DNA of 5,079 nt from CAYLZW01 sp964388085 (GTDB lineage: Bacteria > Myxococcota > UBA727 > CAYLZW01), in the NCBI GenBank assembly GCA_964388085.1, contig CAYLZW010000391.1:1-5079 (forward strand). Reading direction: 5' to 3'. The position numbers and the translations under genes are program-made. Shown piece after piece: positions 1 to 5,079 of this stretch. The stretch's first letter is position 1; each line of letters starts with the position of its first letter. Below the pieces are notes generated by a model. It had not been told where the DNA came from. It was given only the letters and a program-made list of their open reading frames with translations, and did not search any database.

Positions 1-1
1 C

Positions 2-1207
2 GGCGTGTTCGAGGTGAAGGCCACGAACGGCGACACCTACCTCGGCGGCGAGGACTTCGATCAGCGCATCATCAACTTCCTCGCGGAGGACTTCCTCGCG
101 GCGAACGACATCGATCTGCGCAAGGACAAGATGGCGCTCCAGCGCCTGCGCGAGGCGGCGGAGAAGGCCAAGCACGAGCTGTCGTCGTCGCAGGAGACGG
201 ACATCAACCTGCCGTTCATCTGCGCCACCGCCTCGGGGCCGAAGCACCTCACCTGCACGCTCACGCGCAGCAAGCTCGAGGAGCTGACCGAGGACCTCAT
301 CGACCGCTCGCTCGAGCCCTGCAAGATCGCGCTCACCGACGCGGGCATCGCCAAGGACAAGATCACCGACGTGCTCCTCGTCGGCGGCATGACGCGCATG
401 CCGCTCGTGCAGGAGAAGGTGAAGGGCTTCTTCGGCAAGGACGCGAACAAGGAGATCAACCCCGACGAGGTGGTCGCCATCGGCGCCGCGGTGCAGGGCG
501 CCGTGCTCTCGGGCGACGTCAAGAACGTGCTGCTGCTCGACGTCACGCCGCTCACGCTCGGCGTCGAGACCGCGGGCGGCGTGGCCACCGCGATCATTCA
601 GAAGAACACCACCATCCCGACCAAGAAGTCGATGGTGTTCTCGACCGCCGTCGACAACCAGCCCATGGTCAGCGTGCACGTCATCCAGGGCGAGCGCCCC
701 ATGGCCGAGGACAACAAGACGCTCGCGCGCTTCGAGCTGGTGGGCATCCCGCCCGCGCCGCGCGGCGTGCCGCAGATCGAGGTCGCCTTCGACATCGACG
801 CCAACGGCATCGTGCACGTCGGCGCCAAGGACCTCGGCACCGGCAAGCAGCAGTCGGTGCGCATCACGTCCTCGTCGGGTCTCACCGAGGAGGAGGTGCA
901 GGCCATGATCGCCGAGGCCGAGGACGCGCGCACGGACGACCTGCGCAAGCGCGAGCTGGCCGACGTGAAGCAGAACGCCGAAGGCCTCATGTACACGACG
1001 GAGAAGGCGCTCGAGGAGTACGGCCACGTGCTCGACGAGGACGATAAGTCGGACATCGAGTCCTACCTCGAGGAGCTGAAGCTCGTGCTCGGCGGCGACG
1101 AGATCGACACCATCCGCACGGCCATCCAGAACCTCGAGGCCGTCTCGCACAAGATGGCCGAGGCCATGTACGCCGAGGCCGCCGAGTCCATGGGCGAGGA
1201 GCTCTAG
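2..1207 (+). CDS. dnaK: Hsp70 chaperone DnaK, C-terminal two-thirds (5' end outside window)
   Basis: ATP-driven cytoplasmic Hsp70 that binds exposed hydrophobic segments of unfolded proteins and works with DnaJ and GrpE. The frame is open at the left edge, so the GTG at 5 is an internal Val codon and not a start; 401 residues are visible. In order they show the end of the nucleotide-binding domain (ATNGDTYLGGEDFDQ, then the phosphate-loop VGGMTRMP near fragment residue 128), the interdomain linker VLLLDVTPL near 176-184, the beta substrate-binding domain (NTTIPTKKS, VFSTAVDNQ, PAPRGVPQIEV, FDIDANGI) and the helical lid. From memory it aligns almost without gaps to E. coli DnaK from about residue 214. 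It stops at SMGEEL, about 24 residues before the E. coli end, without the acidic EEVD-like tail. The residue matching the E. coli arch Met404 is Ala. Family assignment is certain. Whether it is the main DnaK or one of several paralogs cannot be told here, since neither grpE nor dnaJ is in view. Confidence 0.97.
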   Translation, partial: GVFEVKATNGDTYLGGEDFDQRIINFLAEDFLAANDIDLRKDKMALQRLREAAEKAKHELSSSQETDINLPFICATASGPKHLTCTLTRSKLEELTEDLIDRSLEPCKIALTDAGIAKDKITDVLLVGGMTRMPLVQEKVKGFFGKDANKEINPDEVVAIGAAVQGAVLSGDVKNVLLLDVTPLTLGVETAGGVATAIIQKNTTIPTKKSMVFSTAVDNQPMVSVHVIQGERPMAEDNKTLARFELVGIPPAPRGVPQIEVAFDIDANGIVHVGAKDLGTGKQQSVRITSSSGLTEEEVQAMIAEAEDARTDDLRKRELADVKQNAEGLMYTTEKALEEYGHVLDEDDKSDIESYLEELKLVLGGDEIDTIRTAIQNLEAVSHKMAEAMYAEAAESMGEEL

Positions 1208-1212
1208 AGCAC

Positions 1213-1239
1213 GGGCCCGTCCCCTTTGGGGACACGCCC
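1213..1239. terminator. GC-rich hairpin between convergent genes, possible bidirectional terminator or REP-like palindrome
   Basis: The core is a perfect 6-bp stem, GTCCCC (1219-1224) and GGGGAC (1228-1233), with a TTT loop. An outer 4-bp stem, GGGC (1213-1216) and GCCC (1236-1239), is separated from it by a symmetric 2x2 internal loop. The overlapping ACGGGCCCGT (1211-1220) is itself a perfect palindrome. It fills nearly the whole 31-bp gap between the dnaK stop and the lipoprotein stop, where a shared terminator would be expected. No T-tract follows on either strand, so it is not a textbook intrinsic terminator. A dispersed palindromic repeat is an equal possibility. Confidence 0.45.
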
Positions 1240-2492
1240 TAGCCGCAAGCGGGGAGCGTCGTCGGGAACGGATAGGGCGCGCACAGCGAGCCGCTTCGAT
1301 CGGACTGACAGCTCAGCGCGGGTCCGCAGGTGGGGCGGCCGTCCGTGACGAGGCAGCGCTCGCCGACCTCGGGCCAGGCGCGGCAGACGGCGTTGTTGCC
1401 TCCGTCGCTGACGACGCAGCCGCCGCTCTCGACGTTGCATTGCTGCAGGCGACAGTCGTCGCCGAGGTCGGGCCGGCGCACGCAGGTGCCTTCGGCCTCT
1501 CCCTGGAAGATCCGGCAGCGGTGCGTGCTGCGCGCGTGCAGGCACCAGCGCGAGCTGTCGACCTCGTCCTCGTCATTGCCGCCATCGCAGCGCTCGCCCT
1601 CGGCATGGACGGTCGCCTGTACGCACGTGGCCTCACCCGGTGGTCCTTCGCAGGCGAGGCCGCTCGCCAGCGTCGGACCGCAGCCGGGCCCTTGCGGATC
1701 GCAGGCGTCACCGACCGCAAAGCCGCGCAGCGGTCGCACGCAGACGCCGTCGTCACAGGCGAGATCGAGCCGACAGCGACGATCGAGCCCGCAGGCCTCT
1801 TGCGCACCTGCCTCGGGATGACAGACGTCGTCATCGGCGCAGGCGAGCCCGTCCTGACAGCGGAAGAACACGCGCGCGCCGCCGATGTCCTCGAAGCAGG
1901 CCTCGCCGTCCTCGCGCAGCGTCACGCAGACGGCGCCGTCCGGATGGTCGTATTGGCAAAAGAGGCCCTGCTCGCACGGGCGCGCGCCGCAGAAGTCGCC
2001 GAGCGCGCCCGTGCTGTCGGCGGCGCAGGTGCCGCAGGCGGCGCTGCCGCCGGACAGGCACACCCCGCTCGCGCACTCCTCTCGTAACGCGCAGCGCTGC
2101 CCGCCCTCGAGCGTGCCCACGAAGATGCGATCGCAGTCGCCCTCGCCCGCGCCCGCGAAGCCGTCACAGCGGCCGTCGCTCTCGAGGAAGGCCAGGCAGC
2201 GGGTAAAGGCGATGCTGTCGACGCGGACGCTCTCGGCCGAGAGCAGCAGCAAGAAGAAGGCGCGGTAGCCCTCCTCGATGCGCTGCGCATCGCGCGGGTC
2301 CTCGGGCTCCACGAGCGACTCGAAGGCGCCGCGCGGGCTGCACTCGATGGAGGCGCGCGCGAACGCCGCCGCGAGCCGCTCCATGTCCTCGGGCTCGGAG
2401 CCTGGCAGCGGCGCCTCCTTGCAGCCCACCGCCGCCACGACGACGAGCGCCACCAGCAGCGACGCTGGGCAGAAGAGGACGCGCGCGCTCAT
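1239..2492 (-). CDS. cysteine-rich repeat lipoprotein of unknown function
   Basis: 417 residues, predicted to be exported and lipid-anchored. The start at 2492 is chosen because it gives a clean signal peptide: short n-region MSAR, hydrophobic core to about residue 22, then a lipobox-like AAVGC with the modified Cys at 24. Upstream in-frame codons would add 130 residues of shadow sequence lying across the neighbouring gene. Residues 25-130 hold four cysteines (51, 99, 109, 120) and end in IFVGTLEGG, a pattern I associate with myxobacterial surface proteins. Residues 131-405 are about eight tandem modules of four (first one five) cysteines, most opening with G-[DEQ]-x-C: they begin at C134, C168, C199, C234, C264, C302, C347 and C380. 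There are 38 cysteines after the lipid-anchored one, presumably disulfide-bonded outside the cytoplasm. The spacing resembles Dickkopf-N-like or EGF-like modules, but I cannot name a specific family or ligand. It is convergent with dnaK and divergent from the acetaldehyde dehydrogenase gene. Real coding is near certain; function is unknown. Confidence 0.88.
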   Translation of the reverse strand: MSARVLFCPASLLVALVVVAAVGCKEAPLPGSEPEDMERLAAAFARASIECSPRGAFESLVEPEDPRDAQRIEEGYRAFFLLLLSAESVRVDSIAFTRCLAFLESDGRCDGFAGAGEGDCDRIFVGTLEGGQRCALREECASGVCLSGGSAACGTCAADSTGALGDFCGARPCEQGLFCQYDHPDGAVCVTLREDGEACFEDIGGARVFFRCQDGLACADDDVCHPEAGAQEACGLDRRCRLDLACDDGVCVRPLRGFAVGDACDPQGPGCGPTLASGLACEGPPGEATCVQATVHAEGERCDGGNDEDEVDSSRWCLHARSTHRCRIFQGEAEGTCVRRPDLGDDCRLQQCNVESGGCVVSDGGNNAVCRAWPEVGERCLVTDGRPTCGPALSCQSDRSGSLCAPYPFPTTLPACG

Positions 2493-2598
2493 GCTCCCGA
2501 GCTTCCCATGCACCGGCCCCCGCTGTCTCCGTCGCTGCCGCTCGCGCCAGGGTAACGGGCTCTTCCCCTCTCGCGCTCCGTCGTCGATAAGGCTGTCC
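2493..2598. promoter_or_regulatory. divergent intergenic region between the lipoprotein and acetaldehyde dehydrogenase genes
   Basis: These 106 bp must hold the leftward promoter of the lipoprotein gene and the rightward promoter of the mhpF-mhpE pair, unless either is read through from farther away. On the + strand, TAAGGC (2588-2593) lies 5 nt before the ATG and could be either a -10-like element of a near-leaderless transcript or, through AAGG (2589-2592) with a 6-nt spacer, a weak ribosome binding site. On the - strand, TACCCT (2554-2549) fits a TAnnnT -10 pattern. No convincing -35 box, operator palindrome or riboswitch is visible. Confidence 0.4.
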
Positions 2599-3519
2599 AT
2601 GACAAAGAAGCTCGCGGCCATCCTCGGGTCCGGCAACATCGGCACCGATCTCCTGGTGAAGATCAAAGAGCGCAGCCAGGCGCTCGAGCTCGCGCTGCTC
2701 GTCGGCATCGACCCGGCCTCGGACGGCCTCGCGCGCGCCAAGGAGCGCGGCGTCGACGTCACGAGCGTGGGCATTCGCGGCCTGCTCGAGCACCCGCGCT
2801 TCAGGGACATCGCCGTCGTGTTCGACGCCACCAGCGCGCGCGCGCACCTGGAGCACGCCCCCGTCTTGCGCGAGAAGGACAAGCAGGTCGTCGACCTGAC
2901 GCCCGCCGCCGTCGGCCCCTACGTCGTGCCGGTGGCGAACCTCGACGAGCACATAGGCGCCCCCAACGTGAACATGGTGACCTGCGGCGGCCAGGCGACG
3001 GTGCCCATCGTGTGGGCCCTCTCGCGCGTGGCCAAGGTGCGCTACGCCGAGATCGTGGCCTCCATCTCGTCGCGCTCGGCCGGCCCCGGCACGCGCGCGA
3101 ACATCGACGAGTTCACCGAGACCACCGCGCGCGGGCTCGAGGTGGTCGGCGGCGCCGAGCAGGGCAAGGCCATCATCGTGCTGAACCCAGCCGAGCCGCC
3201 GCTCATCATGCGCGACACGGTGTACGCCTTGGTCGAGGGCGGTGACGACGAGGAGCTCGCGCGCGCGGTGCACGACGTGGTCGAGCGCGTGCAGCGCTAC
3301 GTGCCCGGCTACCGCCTGAAGGCCGAGCCGCAGTTCGAGTCGCTGGCCGACGGCGGGGTGCTCATCCCCGGCCGTGGCCGCGTGCCGGGGCGCAAGGTGA
3401 CGGTGCTGCTCGAGGTGGAGGGCGCCGGCGACTACCTGCCGGCCTACGCGGGCAACCTCGACATCATGACGAGCGCGGCCCTCGCGGTGGGCGAGCGCAT
3501 GGCGGAGGCGGCGCGATGA
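2599..3519 (+). CDS. mhpF: acetaldehyde dehydrogenase (acylating), MhpF/DmpF/BphJ family
   Basis: Oxidises acetaldehyde (in some homologs also propionaldehyde) with NAD+ and CoA to acetyl-CoA, the last step of the meta-cleavage pathway, in the cytoplasm. It has 306 residues, against 316 in E. coli MhpF. An N-terminal Rossmann motif GSGNIGTD sits at residues 10-17, followed by VFDATSA (74-80) and DLTPAAVGPY (99-108). The catalytic cysteine is Cys129 in VNMVTCGGQAT. Further family blocks are SAGPGTRANIDEFTETT (160-176), VLNPAEPPLIMRDTVY (194-209) and YAGNLDIMTSAALA (283-296). The ATG at 2599 is chosen because MTKKLAAILGSGNIG matches the family N-terminus; the frame stays open upstream to 2278, but that stretch is the antisense of the lipoprotein gene. 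Its stop overlaps the aldolase start by 4 bp, fitting translational coupling of two subunits that form one channelling complex. The physiological aldehyde cannot be read from the sequence. Confidence 0.96.
   Translation: MTKKLAAILGSGNIGTDLLVKIKERSQALELALLVGIDPASDGLARAKERGVDVTSVGIRGLLEHPRFRDIAVVFDATSARAHLEHAPVLREKDKQVVDLTPAAVGPYVVPVANLDEHIGAPNVNMVTCGGQATVPIVWALSRVAKVRYAEIVASISSRSAGPGTRANIDEFTETTARGLEVVGGAEQGKAIIVLNPAEPPLIMRDTVYALVEGGDDEELARAVHDVVERVQRYVPGYRLKAEPQFESLADGGVLIPGRGRVPGRKVTVLLEVEGAGDYLPAYAGNLDIMTSAALAVGERMAEAAR
3504..3508 (+). promoter_or_regulatory. strong ribosome binding site for the aldolase gene
   Basis: GGAGG lies inside the last codons of the acetaldehyde dehydrogenase gene, 7 nt before the ATG at 3516. 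It is the best Shine-Dalgarno match next to any start in the window and supports the ATGA-overlap start. Confidence 0.7.
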
Positions 3520-4535
3520 CGACGACAAGAAGGCACAAGCTGCGCATCAACGACGTCACCCTGCGCGACGGCATGCACGCGCTCGATCATCAGTACAGCG
3601 TCTCCCAGATGGTCGCCATCGCGCGGAAGCTCGACGAGGCCAAGGTCGACCTCATCGAGGTCAGCCACGGCGACGGCCTGAACGGCAACAGCTTCAACTA
3701 CGGCTTCTCGGCGCACAGCGAGGAGGAGTACCTGCGCGCGGTGAAGGCCGAGCTCACGCACAGCAAGCTGGTGGCGCTGCTCTTGCCGGGCATCGGCACG
3801 GTAGAGCACCTGAAGCGCGCCAAGGACGCCGGCATCGACTGCGTGCGCGTCGCCACGCACTGCACCGAGGCGGACGTCTCCAAGCAGCACATCGAGGCCG
3901 CGCGCGCGCTCGGGCTCGACACCGTGGGCTTTTTGATGATGGCGCACATGACGCCGACCGCCGAGCTCGTGCGCCAGGCCAAGCTCATGGAGAGCTACGG
4001 CGCGCACTGCGTCTACGTGGTGGACAGCGCCGGCACGCTCCTGATGGAGGAGACGCGCGAGCGCGTGCGCGCCTTCAAGCAGGAGCTCTCCTGTGAGGTC
4101 GGCTTTCACAACCACAACAACCTCGGGCTCGGCGTCGCCAACACGGTCGTCGCCGTCAGCGAGGGCGCCGATCGCGTGGACGCCTCGCTCGCCGGCATGG
4201 GCGCGGGCGCGGGCAACTGCGCGCTCGAGGCGCTGATCGCGGTGCTCGACCGCATGCACGTCGAGACCGGCATCTCGCTCTACCCGCTCATGGACGCGGC
4301 CGATCAGCTCGTGCGCCCGCTGCAAGAGCGCCCGGTCGTCACGGACGGGAACGCGCTCATGCTCGGCTACGCGGGCGTGTACTCGAGCTTCCTCCTGCAC
4401 ACCGAGCGCGCCGCGAAGCGCTTCGGGCAGGACCCACGCGACATCCTCGTGGAGCTCGGCCGGCGCAAGATGGTGGGCGGCCAGGAGGACATGATCGTCG
4501 ACGTGGCCCTCGCGCTCGCCAAGGGCGCGGGCTGA
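3516..4535 (+). CDS. mhpE: 4-hydroxy-2-oxovalerate aldolase, MhpE/DmpG/BphI family
   Basis: A divalent-metal class II aldolase that splits 4-hydroxy-2-oxovalerate into pyruvate and acetaldehyde and passes the aldehyde to its partner dehydrogenase through an internal tunnel. It has 339 residues, the usual length. The N-terminal TIM-barrel (HMGL-like) motif DVTLRDGMHALDHQY (13-27) supplies Arg17, Asp18 and His21, which coincide with catalytic and metal residues numbered 17, 18 and 21 in DmpG. Other blocks are EVSHGDGLNGNSFNYGF (48-64), LLLPGIGTVEHL (88-99), RVATHCTEADVS (111-122) and DASLAGMGAGAGN (222-234). Metal ligands are probably His198 and His200 in FHNHNN. GYAGVYSSFL (284-293) in the C-terminal communication domain contains Tyr289, the likely counterpart of DmpG Tyr291. 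The protein ends in the conserved MVGGQEDMIVDVAL. Gene order dehydrogenase then aldolase is as in mhp and dmp operons, but no hydratase gene adjoins. A HsaF-like role with a longer substrate is possible. Confidence 0.97.
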   Translation: MTTTRRHKLRINDVTLRDGMHALDHQYSVSQMVAIARKLDEAKVDLIEVSHGDGLNGNSFNYGFSAHSEEEYLRAVKAELTHSKLVALLLPGIGTVEHLKRAKDAGIDCVRVATHCTEADVSKQHIEAARALGLDTVGFLMMAHMTPTAELVRQAKLMESYGAHCVYVVDSAGTLLMEETRERVRAFKQELSCEVGFHNHNNLGLGVANTVVAVSEGADRVDASLAGMGAGAGNCALEALIAVLDRMHVETGISLYPLMDAADQLVRPLQERPVVTDGNALMLGYAGVYSSFLLHTERAAKRFGQDPRDILVELGRRKMVGGQEDMIVDVALALAKGAG

Positions 4536-4597
4536 AGTCTCGGCGCGGGGGCGCGGACGACGCGCTCGGGATCACAGCCACGCCGCGAGAGACGGGC

Positions 4598-4603
4598 TAA
4601 GCT
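4598..4603 (+). promoter_or_regulatory. possible -10 element of a leaderless promoter for the zinc-finger gene
   Basis: TAAGCT fits a TAnnnT -10 pattern and ends 6 nt before the ATG at 4610, which would put transcription start at or next to the start codon. No good Shine-Dalgarno sequence lies between 4590 and 4609, in keeping with a leaderless message. The -35 region (about 4574-4580) is not recognisable, so the call is tentative. The rest of the 74-bp gap from 4536 shows only an imperfect GC-rich inverted repeat (4537-4545 with 4581-4593). Confidence 0.3.
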
Positions 4604-4609
4604 CCCCGC

Positions 4610-5079
4610 ATGAGCTCGATCCCGTTCTCCTCCGCCGCCGCCCACGCCGCCGAGCACGCCTGCTCGCGGCACACCGACATCCTCGGCCCGCGCTTCTGCT
4701 CGGAGTGCCGTGCGCCCCTGTGCACCTCGTGCGCTCGCTACCGCGCGCACAAGACCTGCCCGTCGTGCAACGTGGCCGCCGGGCGTAAGGAGAGCGTGTT
4801 CGACATCGGCTGGTACGCCGTGCTCGTCGTCGACGGCTTCCTGCACGCGCTCGGCACGGTGAAGCACCGCGTGCTGCCGTTCGCCATCGCGGCCGCCATG
4901 CTCGGGCTCGCCGCCTTCGCGGCCGCGACGTTCACCTTCGTCGAGGACGCCGCGCAGCTCGACTTCGACAACGAGCTGGTCGCGGCGTTCGCCGCCGCCG
5001 CGCTGCTCGCCGTCGTCGGTGGAGGGTTCGCCGCGCAGCCCGCGCTGTCGCTGCCCACCGTGGTGCGCGTCGGCTACGT
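4610..5079 (+). CDS. B-box-type zinc-finger membrane protein, N-terminal part (3' end outside window)
   Basis: 156 complete codons are visible and the frame is open at the right edge. The N-terminus carries eight ordered metal-binding candidates: Cys18-x2-His21, Cys30-x2-Cys33, Cys38-x2-Cys41 and Cys50-x2-Cys53, with His47 also nearby. This spacing (CxxH-x8-CxxC-x4-CxxC) resembles a B-box zinc finger and could bind two zinc ions. A link follows (residues 54-87), then a hydrophobic segment at about 88-111 (VLPFAIAAAMLGLAAFAAAT) and a second at about 123-148, so the finger probably sits at one membrane face, likely the cytoplasmic one. ATG at 4610 is the first start that keeps the whole finger; the preceding gap holds little coding signal. 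It lies 74 bp after the aldolase gene on the same strand but has a possible promoter of its own, so a shared operon is uncertain. Bacterial B-box membrane proteins are mostly uncharacterised; I do not assign a function. More transmembrane segments may follow. Confidence 0.8.
   Translation, partial: MSSIPFSSAAAHAAEHACSRHTDILGPRFCSECRAPLCTSCARYRAHKTCPSCNVAAGRKESVFDIGWYAVLVVDGFLHALGTVKHRVLPFAIAAAMLGLAAFAAATFTFVEDAAQLDFDNELVAAFAAAALLAVVGGGFAAQPALSLPTVVRVGY

Noticed and set aside
61..1056. Two long minus-strand open frames opposite dnaK
   Set aside because: Ser-rich translations that mirror the strong codon bias of dnaK; no start signal or motif.
1440..2087. Plus-strand open frame of 215 codons opposite the lipoprotein gene, with a fairly protein-like Ala/Val-rich translation
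   Set aside because: The minus-strand frame has a signal peptide, a lipobox and regularly spaced cysteine modules, which cannot arise by chance. The plus frame has no recognisable domain.
2527..2583. Direct repeat CTCCGTCG (2527-2534 and 2576-2583) in the divergent intergenic region, considered as a pair of operator half-sites
   Set aside because: Eight bases only, of a composition common throughout the window; spacing of 49 bp and no symmetry give no support for a binding site.
2278..2598. Upstream extension of the mhpF frame by 107 codons
   Set aside because: It overlaps the 5' part of the lipoprotein gene in antisense, and the extra residues do not resemble the family, whose N-terminus matches the ATG at 2599.
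2493..2882. Upstream extension of the lipoprotein frame by 130 codons
   Set aside because: It would bury the signal peptide and run antisense through the first 280 bp of mhpF.
2164..3528. Long minus-strand open frame (454 codons) across the mhpF gene and the start of the lipoprotein gene
   Set aside because: It is antisense to the unmistakable acetaldehyde dehydrogenase; its translation is low-complexity R/A/H/V/G-rich with no motif, as expected of a GC-rich shadow frame.
3444..4400. Minus-strand open frame of 318 codons opposite the aldolase
   Set aside because: His/Arg/Val-rich shadow of the aldolase with no domain signature.
4537..4593. Inverted repeat GTCTCGGCG with CGCC(GCGA)GAGAC after the aldolase gene, considered as a terminator
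   Set aside because: The stem needs a 4-nt bulge, the loop is about 35 nt, and no T-tract follows. In sequence this GC-rich such matches occur by chance.

Overview
The window is very GC-rich (roughly 70% by eye), with G/C at almost every third codon position. It holds genes typical of a large deltaproteobacterial genome: a DnaK-type chaperone, a cysteine-rich 'GxxC' repeat lipoprotein, a B-box zinc-finger membrane protein, and a short aromatic-catabolism pair. Together these suggest a myxobacterium (Myxococcota, perhaps Polyangiales/Sandaracinaceae-like). That placement is an inference from style and gene content; no marker here settles it.

Layout, left to right. (1) 2-1207 (+): the 3' two-thirds of a dnaK gene, running from late in the nucleotide-binding domain to an unusually short C-terminus. 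(2) 1213-1239: a GC-rich hairpin in the 31-bp gap between convergent genes. (3) 1239-2492 (-): a 417-residue predicted lipoprotein with about eight tandem four-cysteine modules. (4) 2493-2598: a 106-bp divergent intergenic region. (5) 2599-3519 and 3516-4535 (+): acylating acetaldehyde dehydrogenase and 4-hydroxy-2-oxovalerate aldolase, joined by a 4-bp ATGA overlap. (6) 4610 to the window end (+): the 5' part of a B-box zinc-finger protein with at least two hydrophobic segments.

The only clear functional unit is the aldolase/dehydrogenase pair. Its family cleaves 4-hydroxy-2-oxovalerate to pyruvate and acetaldehyde, channels the aldehyde to the partner enzyme and makes acetyl-CoA. This is the end of meta-cleavage pathways for aromatics (and, with longer substrates, of steroid degradation). 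The 2-oxopent-4-enoate hydratase that often sits just upstream is absent: the gene before the pair is the divergent lipoprotein, and the gene after it is the zinc-finger protein. The other genes look like independent single transcription units.

No RNA gene, CRISPR array, insertion sequence or attachment site was seen. The window looks mostly like ordinary chromosome. The points most worth a second look are the tail-less DnaK, the repeat lipoprotein, the truncated B-box membrane protein, the intergenic hairpin and possible leaderless promoters.
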